Shown one piece after another: positions 46,799 through 54,959 of a DNA stretch of 64,000 nucleotides. The translations under genes were made by a program, and so were the position numbers. The notes below the pieces were generated by a model that saw only the letters and a list, made by a program, of their open reading frames with translations, made no database searches and was not told the DNA's origin. Location: the NCBI GenBank assembly GCA_018829465.1, contig JAHJTN010000019.1:186001-250000 (forward strand), given 5' to 3'. Numbering within the stretch: the stretch's first letter is position 1; every line of letters begins with the position of its first letter. The stretch is from Bacteroidota bacterium. GTDB taxonomy: Bacteria; Bacteroidota; Bacteroidia; Flavobacteriales; Flavobacteriaceae.

Positions 46799-48613
46799 TT
46801 AGTTTTTAATTTGATTGTTAGGCAATTCATTGGAGATTACCCTTTGGTCTTCCAAAGGCAATTCTAAACAGACCAGTTTTTCGCATACGTTGCAATTCAC
46901 GTCCACTACTTTTACTTTTAAGCAGACTGTAAAAGTGCCTTTGCAACAAGTTAGTTTCAGGATGTTGGGTTTGGATATTTTTAGGGGAATTTGCCCATTA
47001 AATACCGCCGGGTTACCCGCTTTCCAATTGACAACTTGTGTACCACTACCACTCAGGTTGAGACCGTTAAGCACGTTTTGGTTGCTACTGAGGTTGCCAA
47101 ACACTCCCAAATTGGCAGGTTGGCAAGCCGGGTCGCTATATGTAAAATGATAATCGACCACCGACACCTCTATTTCTTGAATGGGCGTGGTAATACCCCC
47201 GATAACTAAGCTGAGTTGGTCACTGCCAAACCGAGGCCGTCGTATGTCAACTTGAAGTTCGGGAAGGTCGCAGCAGAGCTGAGGATCTAATACATCACAA
47301 TTAATCTGATAATCATCGTTTTGAATATTATTTTGCCCATATCCGGGGGTGCCTATATTTTGGGATGGCGCAGAAACGCCGTTGAGGTTAAAATCTCCGG
47401 TTACTACATAGTCAAAATGGGTGCCGTTAAGACTGTTTAGTAATGAAGTATTTATATTAAAACAGTATTCACTGCCTGATGTAAGTGTCCCGCTAGTTAA
47501 GGTATTAACTAAGTTGCCGTTTTGGTAGATGTTAAAACTCAAGTTAACATCGCCAGTTGAACCATCTGGAAGTTTAGGTAAGATGTAATCCACGCAAATT
47601 TTGCCCGGGCCACAAGTTGGTATATTATCTTGAAGTTGTATTGAGCCGGATGGGTTGTCAGATCCGGGCTCTGTACAAAAATCATCTAGATATGCGTATG
47701 CGTAATGGCCCGATGCTGTACAATCATAAGTTATGAAATATACGGTAATTTGTTTGTTCATTAATGAGCTTAAGTCAACAGTAACAAAACTCCAAGGCAT
47801 ATACTTTATACTCTCAGGATGTGTTGATAAAACATTGTTTCGAGTGTATGTAAAGGTTTCAGCTAAAAAGGGATTTGTATTATCAATATAATATTGGTTG
47901 TTCGATAAGTTTACCAAATTGTTGTGGAATGTGCCATCTGTATCATCTTTAATTTTTAACATAAACGATGGAATGCCTCCGAGGATATGAGGTGTAATTC
48001 CAGGCCCACAATTTTCGCCCTGAAGACAGGGATTGCCCATGACTACAGCATACCAGAAGCTTAATTGAGAGGTATTTGGGGTAACTACAAATGTTTTTTG
48101 CATAAGTTCGGCACCCCTGATAACCGCCGAATTTCCAAGCCTGAAGGAGTAATTCCCCGAGTGAACTTTTTGCAATACAGAGCCAAGAACCGGGTCATCG
48201 CCAACACTTTCTATCTTATGGTGGAATTGTTCGTGAGGTCTATCAGCAAATTGATTTCCATCATTAGTACTTACATTTAACAAAGTATTAAAATCTTCTT
48301 TTGGTATGTTGGTTGGTGATGTGATTTCTTCATACCACTTTTCGAAAGAGGAAGAACTATTCCAAGGAGAGGAACCGTTCCAACTTGTTGGTGTAGGAGG
48401 TGGTGTTAAAAATAGTTTACCATCAAAAGTAGAAGTTAAAAAGCTATTATAAAAGTTGCCATACCCATACCTAAAATCATTCATATTGATAACTCCCGAT
48501 TCAAACCCACCATCCTCACAAAATGTATTGATTTGAGTGTTGGGCATTGTTTGACCGAAAGTCATGAAGTTTGCCAACAAGCAAATAGTTGATATAAAAA
48601 ATATATTTTTCAT
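46799..48613 (-). CDS. secreted cysteine-rich protein of unknown function, paralogous C-terminus to its neighbour
   Basis: 604 residues with a signal peptide (MKNIFFISTICLLANFMTFG). The N-terminal half (residues about 25-320) looks like a galactose-binding/jelly-roll-type beta domain (GNYSFRLGNSAVIRGAELM, LSFWYAVVMGNP). The last 170 residues form a cysteine-rich domain with AC (about 496), CC (about 556), VCL, CNVC and CL, shared with the 666-residue protein upstream. There is no T9SS C-terminal domain of the known types. It is 11 bp downstream of that gene, in one operon. Confidence 0.75.
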   Translation of the reverse strand: MKNIFFISTICLLANFMTFGQTMPNTQINTFCEDGGFESGVINMNDFRYGYGNFYNSFLTSTFDGKLFLTPPPTPTSWNGSSPWNSSSSFEKWYEEITSPTNIPKEDFNTLLNVSTNDGNQFADRPHEQFHHKIESVGDDPVLGSVLQKVHSGNYSFRLGNSAVIRGAELMQKTFVVTPNTSQLSFWYAVVMGNPCLQGENCGPGITPHILGGIPSFMLKIKDDTDGTFHNNLVNLSNNQYYIDNTNPFLAETFTYTRNNVLSTHPESIKYMPWSFVTVDLSSLMNKQITVYFITYDCTASGHYAYAYLDDFCTEPGSDNPSGSIQLQDNIPTCGPGKICVDYILPKLPDGSTGDVNLSFNIYQNGNLVNTLTSGTLTSGSEYCFNINTSLLNSLNGTHFDYVVTGDFNLNGVSAPSQNIGTPGYGQNNIQNDDYQINCDVLDPQLCCDLPELQVDIRRPRFGSDQLSLVIGGITTPIQEIEVSVVDYHFTYSDPACQPANLGVFGNLSSNQNVLNGLNLSGSGTQVVNWKAGNPAVFNGQIPLKISKPNILKLTCCKGTFTVCLKVKVVDVNCNVCEKLVCLELPLEDQRVISNELPNNQIKN

Positions 48614-48624
48614 TTTCAGTCTTT

Positions 48625-50625
48625 TTAATTAGTAAAATCTACACAAGTGGTAAACGTACACGACTTACAAAGCCCCCTTTCGGTGTACACCTTAAATTGC
48701 AAGCACACCCGGTAGTTGAGGGTGCAGCAACCGGCATCTAAGCCTGCTAAGGGCATGGGAAGCCCCATATCGAGCGAAATGGGGATACTGCCGTTCATCG
48801 GGCCGTTACTCATGTATTTCACTGTTTTGGTAGCGTTGGTGTTGTTGGGCGTGCCTATCAAATTGTAGGCTTGTAACTGAGTGCTGTTGTTAATAGTGCT
48901 TTGCCCCAACAATATCATCCCGGATTGTTCCAAGCTAGCCACTCCGGCACTGCACGCATTGGGTTGGGCGTTATAACTGTAGGAAACCACTTGTACTTCT
49001 ATGCCGTAAATGGGCACGTTGGCGGTAAGGCTACCGCTCAGGTTGATGCTATTGTTCACTGTGGTGGCTGTAAAGTTTGATATATCGGTTTGTACGGCAT
49101 CGCAGCTGTCACACAAACAATTGGGCAAGGTGTCTATGTTTAGAGATGCACCGGGTTGACATACGATAGGAGTTGGATCTAAATCATCGCCTTGCATTCC
49201 AAATCCGATGGAAGTCACACTGCTGTTTACCAAGACTTCAAAACAATAATTCACCGTTGTTGGGCCTGCTCCGGGCTGGGTTTGCAAACTGGTATTGGAG
49301 CCTACCAAAATGGCATTTAATGGGTTGTTTGCCTGATCATACACAAACAGGCCGCTTGTGGGGTCGTTGAAGGTTAAGTCGCCTGTGTTGCTTTGGTAGG
49401 TGGCGCTAAAACAAATTTTATATCTTTTGTTTGCGCCTTCATAGCCCAAACATTCTATGGTTTCGTCAGTTATTTGTAAATCTACATCGCAACTGCCAAT
49501 GGTAAAAAACATTGTATTCGAGCTTATACCGGTAGTGGTTTCCGTCACTTTCCAGCTATATTGTCCTTCGCCGGCTTGTTCTTCGTTGTTGCCACCTGTA
49601 TTATCTGTTCTTTTAACGGTATCGGCTAATTTTTTTCCGGCACTAAATTTGGCCACCTTTTTGGCTTCAACTCGGTTTTCTGAGGAGGTGCCAGTATAAA
49701 CCTTTTGTGGTAGTCGGGCATCTTCCAATTTTGTGATTTCAACAATATAGTTTGGGTTTGGTATCTGCTCGCCTTGCAGTTCCCAAGTAAAACTATCTAT
49801 CTCATCGACACTTTCAAAATGACTGTTGTTTGCCGGTAAAATGGCGATGAGTCTTTTTTGATTTTTTGTATCTTGTTTTATTAAATATGGTTTGTCAACA
49901 TCTCTAGGTGGCATTTTTGATGTAGCATTAACATCTTTAATTTCAGTAATTTGTCCGGCACCTACTTTTTTATCTCCTTGTTGTTGCTGATCAACTGCAT
50001 TGCCATCAGCAACGGTTGAATCATTGGCTACAATTTCATTGGTGATCTCAAATGTAGTGGAGTCTATCGGGCTTTGGCATTTGTCGTTGGTTTTAAGTAC
50101 CGCCATTACGAAAAATTCCCACTTCACCTTTTCGGTACCACCGCTGCCACCTGCAGTCGCTTCAAATGGCACATCTTCAGGCCAAGCAAAGAAAGCTTGA
50201 TCGGTTTCGGCTTGGTAAACACTGATTTTTTCGCGTTTATTCTCTCGCACCAACTCTACAACGTAATAGGCCACCTGATCCGGCTTGGAAGAAGTCCATC
50301 TAAAACTGGGCTTGGTAGGATTGCCTTCTGTCTCATAAAGTTTGCCATCAGCACCCGCCTTTACTTTGGCCGTAAACTTAGCTTTTTTGGGTGGAAAAAT
50401 GATTTCTAATTGGTTGCAATTTTTTTTATTGCTGATTGAGCGAATGATGCCGCCTATGTCAATGCCAATTCCTATACTGCTATTGGTAGTGCGACGGGTC
50501 TGATTTTGTTGGGGCGTTTCAGGCTGTCGAACATCGGGAGGCGTTTTTACGCTACCGTCCGGATTTACCTGAGCCGACATACCGACTGAAATAAACAAAA
50601 GAAACAAAAGGATGCTTTTTTTCAT
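48625..50625 (-). CDS. secreted repeat/cysteine-rich protein of unknown function, operon leader
   Basis: 666 residues from the ATG at 50625, with a signal peptide (MKKSILLFLLFISVGMSA). It has Pro/Gln/Asn-rich sequence, a stretch NSSIGIGIDIGGII, then two Ig/FN3-like units each containing a W..S/E segment (PSFRWTSSKPDQVAYYVVEL, SFTWELQGEQIPNPNYIVEI). It ends in a 165-residue cysteine-rich domain (about 500-666) colinear with that of the next gene. It is the first gene of the 42.5-50.6 kb operon. Surface or cell-envelope location is inferred. Confidence 0.75.
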   Translation of the reverse strand: MKKSILLFLLFISVGMSAQVNPDGSVKTPPDVRQPETPQQNQTRRTTNSSIGIGIDIGGIIRSISNKKNCNQLEIIFPPKKAKFTAKVKAGADGKLYETEGNPTKPSFRWTSSKPDQVAYYVVELVRENKREKISVYQAETDQAFFAWPEDVPFEATAGGSGGTEKVKWEFFVMAVLKTNDKCQSPIDSTTFEITNEIVANDSTVADGNAVDQQQQGDKKVGAGQITEIKDVNATSKMPPRDVDKPYLIKQDTKNQKRLIAILPANNSHFESVDEIDSFTWELQGEQIPNPNYIVEITKLEDARLPQKVYTGTSSENRVEAKKVAKFSAGKKLADTVKRTDNTGGNNEEQAGEGQYSWKVTETTTGISSNTMFFTIGSCDVDLQITDETIECLGYEGANKRYKICFSATYQSNTGDLTFNDPTSGLFVYDQANNPLNAILVGSNTSLQTQPGAGPTTVNYCFEVLVNSSVTSIGFGMQGDDLDPTPIVCQPGASLNIDTLPNCLCDSCDAVQTDISNFTATTVNNSINLSGSLTANVPIYGIEVQVVSYSYNAQPNACSAGVASLEQSGMILLGQSTINNSTQLQAYNLIGTPNNTNATKTVKYMSNGPMNGSIPISLDMGLPMPLAGLDAGCCTLNYRVCLQFKVYTERGLCKSCTFTTCVDFTN

Positions 50626-51261
50626 GGGTTTTGGTTTTGTCAATTGTTAACAAATTTTAACAAAATATACCACAAGCAAACCCACCATTCGATGAAACCA
50701 AAGTTTCGTTTAAGCAACTCAGGGTTTGGTTAGAGGAAGAAAAAAGTGAGATTTTCAAGAGGTTTTAAATCCCAAGTATTCGGACAAACCATTTCAGACA
50801 AAATCAGCTAAAGACATATAGCACATTTCTTTAAATGCCCAAGGGAGGTAATCTACTACAGGATTCCACAGATTGAACCGGGTTATGCAAAGTTGGTTTT
50901 TATCAATGACTAAAATACAACGCATCAAATGTGATTGGCTTCGCAAGGTTCTACAATTCGGAGAAACGAATCAGTCACTTGGTTTCGCCTAATAAAATAT
51001 TTTCTCTATTCTTGATGGCTTACCAAAATGAGTGGAAATTATAGATTTCTTAATCCGGACGGACATTATACAGACTTGTAGTCTCTGCTATCGGTACTTA
51101 TTTCAGAAGATTTTGTGTTTTTATTGAAGTTTAATAATACCTTAAAATAACAAATACCGCAAGACCTTATTTACAAAGGCTTGCGGTTCTTTTTAAATAA
51201 TACATTCAGATTTAAGGCACAAATCTGTAACTAAGACAATGTGTTTTTGGCATGAACCTTA
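50626..51261. other. 636-bp gap: decayed sequence with a possible transposase remnant and a terminator
   Basis: No intact gene is seen. A 17-codon frame at 51028-51081 reads MSGNYRFLNPDGHYTDL, which resembles the start of IS200-like (REP-associated tyrosine) transposases common in Flavobacteriia, then breaks. At 51157-51195 is a hairpin (CCGCAAG...CTTGCGG followed by TTCTTTTT) that could act as a bidirectional terminator. The remaining sequence looks like eroded non-coding DNA. Confidence 0.5.
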
Positions 51262-51615
51262 TTATTCTTTGTCGGCTAATAGCTTTTTGGAAAGCAAGAA
51301 ACTGGTAAGCAATCCCAAACCTGAGAACAAAAAGATGGAAGCCGGATAGGCCACATTATCGTCCATGTTTAGGTTGTTGACAAACAAGTTTGCCAAAAAT
51401 ACGCCCAAACCGATGCCGATACAGAGGAAAGAAAAATTCAAAACAAATACTTTCCAGAATGGCACGCCACTGTTTTTCTTAGCTGAAAAGAAAATCTGCG
51501 CGTCGGCGCCTTTTTCAATCAATGCCAAACGTTCTTTGTTTCGGGTCGTGAAGTACATATACAATATGCCAAACAAGGTACCAAAAACAATAAGGGGGAC
51601 TAAAACATCTTCCAT
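51262..51615 (-). CDS. DUF6249-type small membrane protein
   Basis: 117 residues. An N-terminal span (VLVPLIVFGTLFGILYMYF), the loop TTRNKERLALIEKGADAQIF typical of DUF6249, and two more spans (FVLNFSFLCIGIGLGVFLA, YPASIFLFSGLGLLTSFLL). The ATG at 51615 (MEDVLVPL) is preferred over the frame's earlier start at 51687, which lies in AT-rich upstream sequence. It is divergent from the ECF sigma gene, and in related genomes such proteins sit beside ECF sigma/anti-sigma pairs. 51616-51930 is otherwise only the ECF promoter. Confidence 0.82.
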   Translation of the reverse strand: MEDVLVPLIVFGTLFGILYMYFTTRNKERLALIEKGADAQIFFSAKKNSGVPFWKVFVLNFSFLCIGIGLGVFLANLFVNNLNMDDNVAYPASIFLFSGLGLLTSFLLSKKLLADKE

Positions 51616-51853
51616 GATAATAATTTTTTTAAGTTGATAACTAAACGTATGACAGAACGTTTCAAAAAAGGTTACGGTAATTTTCAAAATTTTATTGAAG
51701 ATAGCACACCTTTAATCAAGTATTTGATTCTATCGTTAAGGAAAGCTATAAAGCCAAAACACAAAATTGACAGGTTCAAGTATAGATAATTGGATCTATT
51801 CCGCAAAATTTTCATTAAAGTCTATTCATTAAAACGAGAAAAAGTAGTCATGT

Positions 51854-51880
51854 TGTAACCTTGGGGAGGCTAGGCTCGTC
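51854..51880 (+). promoter_or_regulatory. candidate ECF-sigma-dependent, self-regulated promoter
   Basis: TGTAACC at 51854-51860, a 16-nt spacer, CGTC at 51877-51880, the -35/-10 pattern typical of ECF sigma factors, just upstream of an ECF sigma gene. Autoregulation is inferred. Confidence 0.55.
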
Positions 51881-51930
51881 ATACAATCGAAAATAAAGTT
51901 TAACTTTAAGAACTCATTTTGAAAAACAGC

Positions 51931-52497
51931 ATGGCATCTCAACACGATGACAACGAAATGGTAACCCGGTCGCTTTCGGGCGATGAAGGGGCATACGCTG
52001 TTTTGGTCGGTAGGTATCAACACATGGTATTTACTTTGGTTTATAGCATGTTGCGAAACAAAGAAGAAGCTGATGAAGTTGCCCAAGATGCATTTGTGAA
52101 AGCCTATTTGTCGCTCAAACAATTTCGGGGCGATTCAAAATTTTCAAGTTGGCTCTATAGGATTGCCTATCGGGCTTGTTTGGATTACATCCGAAAAAAT
52201 GCAAGGCACCGTACAGACAGTATAGATGAGAAGTCAATCAAATACATGACTGACACAGATGCTGGAATGGATTCATACGGCGAAATAGAACAAAAAGAGT
52301 ACACCGTCAGGATGTGTATTGAAAGCTTGCCAGCTGAAGAAAGTGCGTTTGTAAAAATGTTTTATTACGACAAACTGAGCTTAAGTGAGATTGGAAACAT
52401 CACCGGGATTAGTGAAAACAATGCCAAAGTGAGACTTTTTAGGATCAGGAACAAACTGAAATCAATGCTTGAAAAAAAACAATTGTTAAGCATTTGA
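51931..52497 (+). CDS. ECF-type RNA polymerase sigma factor
   Basis: 188 residues with sigma regions 2 (AYAVLVGRYQHMVFTLVYSM, EEADEVAQDAFVKAYLSLKQF, FSSWLYRIAYRACLDYIRK) and 4 (LPAEESAFVKMFYYDKLSLSEIGNITGISENNAKVRLFRIRNKL, given here in pieces of the family motif). It lacks regions 1 and 3 as ECF factors do. The ATG at 51931 (MASQHDD) is chosen over a TTG 12 bases earlier. The anti-sigma-like gene follows after 42 bp. Confidence 0.92.
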   Translation: MASQHDDNEMVTRSLSGDEGAYAVLVGRYQHMVFTLVYSMLRNKEEADEVAQDAFVKAYLSLKQFRGDSKFSSWLYRIAYRACLDYIRKNARHRTDSIDEKSIKYMTDTDAGMDSYGEIEQKEYTVRMCIESLPAEESAFVKMFYYDKLSLSEIGNITGISENNAKVRLFRIRNKLKSMLEKKQLLSI

Positions 52498-52539
52498 TGT
52501 TTTGAAGATATATTTGTACAACAGATTAAATAAGGAATA

Positions 52540-52950
52540 ATGAAAAAGACAAATCAACCGAAGGATTGGAGCGCCATCGACCAAATGATTGAAAATCAAG
52601 TTCGTAACAGCCATCGCATGGTTCCATCCGCAGACTTTACCACCAAGGTATTAGTTAAAATTGCCACTGCAAAACAACCATCGGTTACGGCCTATCAACC
52701 GCTCATCAGCAAAAAAAGCTGGATAATCCTGCTTGCTATGCTTGGTGCTTTGGTGATGTTATCATTTAACACCGGGTCAACCGAAAATGGAACGTGGTTT
52801 ACCGCGATGAACCATTTTTTCTCAACCATTTCCTTGCCCGACATCTCGTTTCTTCACAACAAGGTCTTGGTAAATTCGGTTGCAATCGGCTGTGTGATGT
52901 TGCTTTTCCAGTTTTTTATCCTTTCAAAAAAATATCAGATAAAAAATTGA
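52540..52950 (+). CDS. putative anti-sigma factor, single-span membrane protein
   Basis: 136 residues. A cytoplasmic N-terminus (about 1-60, PKDWSAIDQMIENQVRNSHRM) precedes two hydrophobic segments (SWIILLAMLGALVMLSF at about 65-82, SVAIGCVMLLFQFFIL near the end). The zinc-binding HxxxC-C of classical anti-sigma factors is absent. Position directly after the ECF gene makes an anti-sigma role likely but not shown. 52951-53170 holds only a terminator. Confidence 0.7.
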   Translation: MKKTNQPKDWSAIDQMIENQVRNSHRMVPSADFTTKVLVKIATAKQPSVTAYQPLISKKSWIILLAMLGALVMLSFNTGSTENGTWFTAMNHFFSTISLPDISFLHNKVLVNSVAIGCVMLLFQFFILSKKYQIKN

Positions 52951-53111
52951 TATGTTGAAAGTTGTAATTATATTTCGAATCTGATTTTCGAAAATTCCTG
53001 ACTTCGGAGCACACTAAAAACCAACCTCACAACTTCACCAAACCTTTAGTTTCTGCAGTGCTAAATAGAAGATTAACTACAGTCAAACCCTAAGCTTCAT
53101 TAGAAGAAACA

Positions 53112-53145
53112 AAAAAAACCGTCTCAATTTAATTACAGAGACGGC
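53112..53145 (-). terminator. terminator of the cyclophilin/FKBP gene
   Basis: CCGTCTC and GAGACGG arms around a 12-nt loop; read on the minus strand the stem is followed by eight T, directly after the gene's stop codon. Confidence 0.8.
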
Positions 53146-53170
53146 TTCTTTATCTTATGTTATGTGTCGT

Positions 53171-54253
53171 TTATTGAACGATCCCAACCAAAGTTACCTC
53201 AAAAATAAGCTCTGAGTTAGGCGGAATAAGACCACCACCGGCGCCTTGTTCGCCATAAGCCAACTCCGAAGGTATAAAAAAGAGTGCCTTATCGCCTACT
53301 TTCATGGTCAACATGCCTTCTCTAAAGCCCGGAATCATAGGTGCTTCCGGAGAATACTGTGTCTCAATGGGTGTATACCCATTGCCCGCCAAACGATTCG
53401 GATCAAATTTTCCGTATTCCTCGGCGACATCTGCCATGTTGCTGTCAAACAGTTCACCGCTGGAAAGAAAACCGGAATAATTGAATTTCACGGTTTGTCC
53501 GATTTTGGGTTTTTCGCCGCCATTATCTTCCAAAACATAAATTTTTAACCCCGAGGGTAGCGTGCTGGCTTTGCTTTTCAAATCGTACATTTTATTGATA
53601 AACTCGGCTCGTTTTGCTGCAGTCTTTGCTTCTTGTTCCTCTTTGATTCGGGTTTGTTCTTCCATGAAATCTGCAAAAACCTTGGATGCGTCAAATGCTT
53701 TAGCCTCTTTTCCAACCCTGATGATTTCTACTTTGTTGATGACATCTCCTTGTTTAATAGTATCCACAACAGTTTGCCCAAGAACAACTTTTCCGAAAAT
53801 GGTATGGCGTCCATCAAGCCAAGGCGTTTCTTTATGTGTGATAAAAAACTGGCTGCCGTTGGTGTCGGGGCCGTTGTTGGCCATCGACAATATACCGGGA
53901 CTGTCGTGTTGTAACATATTCGGTTCGTCGTTAAACTTATATCCGGGACCTCCGGCACCTGTAGCCGAAGGATCGCCGCCCTGAATAACGAAATCTTCCA
54001 CTACCCTGTGAAAAACCAAACCGTCATAAAATTTTTTGCCTTTCAGCGAATCTACCACCAAGCTGTTGGTGCCTTCTGCCAAAGACACAAAGTTGGCAAC
54101 CGTTGCCGGAGATTCACTTGGCGTGAGTTTCACCAAAATATCACCTTTACTGGTTTGAAAATCGGCATATAAACCGTCCTGTAGGTCATTGTATTTTTGT
54201 TTACAAGCCATGGTAAGCGTAAACGCTAAAACCACTAAGAGTACTTTTTTCAT
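53171..54253 (-). CDS. lipoprotein peptidyl-prolyl isomerase with fused cyclophilin and FKBP domains
   Basis: 360 residues. Lipoprotein signal MKKVLLVVLAFTLTMAC, then a cyclophilin domain (about 35-190: FHRVVEDFVIQGGDP, GSQFFIT, DGRHTIFGKV), a coiled-coil linker rich in Glu/Lys, and an FKBP domain (about 240-360: GQTVKFNYSGFL, GMLTMKVGDKALFFIPSELAYG). It should refold or mature exported proteins in the periplasm. It is the last gene of the nrnA-gldI operon, after a palindromic element whose mini-frame stops 10 nt before this ATG. Confidence 0.92.
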   Translation of the reverse strand: MKKVLLVVLAFTLTMACKQKYNDLQDGLYADFQTSKGDILVKLTPSESPATVANFVSLAEGTNSLVVDSLKGKKFYDGLVFHRVVEDFVIQGGDPSATGAGGPGYKFNDEPNMLQHDSPGILSMANNGPDTNGSQFFITHKETPWLDGRHTIFGKVVLGQTVVDTIKQGDVINKVEIIRVGKEAKAFDASKVFADFMEEQTRIKEEQEAKTAAKRAEFINKMYDLKSKASTLPSGLKIYVLEDNGGEKPKIGQTVKFNYSGFLSSGELFDSNMADVAEEYGKFDPNRLAGNGYTPIETQYSPEAPMIPGFREGMLTMKVGDKALFFIPSELAYGEQGAGGGLIPPNSELIFEVTLVGIVQ

Positions 54254-54283
54254 GTGTTTATTTTTATTGTTTTAAGAGGTAAC

Positions 54284-54341
54284 ATGAAACACCCTGAATA
54301 ATCATACCCTTGTGTGCAAAATTTTTACATGGGTATTTCAT
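54284..54341 (-). repeat. single palindromic mini-ORF element between gldI and the PPIase gene
   Basis: A 58-bp core with arms ATGAAACACCC and GGGTATTTCAT. The minus-strand mini-frame 54341-54264 reads MKYPCKNFAHKGMIIQGVSC and ends LLKQ, 25 residues; its stop is 10 nt from the PPIase ATG. Same family as the elements at 1.9, 21.7, 28.2 and 62.7 kb. Confidence 0.78.
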
Positions 54342-54404
54342 GTGTTTAATATTAGTTTGTGCGAAAATAAAGGATTTTGCCGAAAATCTCATTCGATATG
54401 CAAT

Positions 54405-54959
54405 TTATTCTGTTGAGGCCAATGGGCTGTGATCCAACATATAAATGCTGCACACCAAGGGTTGGTTGGGTGCGATGCGTTTTTTGTCTCCCAAACTTCC
54501 GTAGGCCAAAGCCGATGGAAATAAAAAAGTGGCAACTTCACCCTTTTTCATCAATTTTATCGCTTCGCGTAGGCCTTCAAAAAGTTTTTCCCTATCTACT
54601 ACATACCTGATGCTTCCAATCGCTGTGGTGTCGTAGATGGTTTCGTTTTGAAGTGTCTGAACCGAATAGGTAAAATGCACTTCGTCACCCGGCTTGGGCA
54701 ATAATGTATCTACCTGACGGTCAACCGCATAGAAATATGAGAAGCCATAATGAGAGGTGAACACTTCCACAGAGTCGAGCGCGCTTATATAGGATTGAAT
54801 AGCGGCGAGGTCTTTCTGTAGAATTTGTTTTGAGGTTTCAATTGATGTCTTCAAAAAACTGCCGGACGCTACAGAAACTGGTTTTCTGGCTTCGGGTTCT
54901 CTACAACCCAAAAGCAAAGTCCAAACGACTAAAACCGAGAAATAAGTCTTAGGATGCAT
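54405..54959 (-). CDS. gldI: gliding motility-associated lipoprotein GldI (FKBP-type PPIase)
   Basis: 184 residues with a lipoprotein signal (LLLGC) and one FKBP domain from about 85 (GDEVHFTYSVQTLQNETIY, FEGLREAIKLMKKGEVATFLFPSALAYG). The FKBP-lipoprotein with this neighbourhood (DHH phosphoesterase upstream, PPIase downstream) is GldI of the gliding/T9SS machinery in Flavobacteriia, where it is needed for gliding and protein secretion. It overlaps nrnA by 11 bp. Confidence 0.85.
   Translation of the reverse strand: MHPKTYFSVLVVWTLLLGCREPEARKPVSVASGSFLKTSIETSKQILQKDLAAIQSYISALDSVEVFTSHYGFSYFYAVDRQVDTLLPKPGDEVHFTYSVQTLQNETIYDTTAIGSIRYVVDREKLFEGLREAIKLMKKGEVATFLFPSALAYGSLGDKKRIAPNQPLVCSIYMLDHSPLASTE

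Noticed and set aside
50626-51261. An intact small gene in the 636-bp gap
   Set aside because: All frames are short or broken; only the transposase-like start and a hairpin were worth recording.
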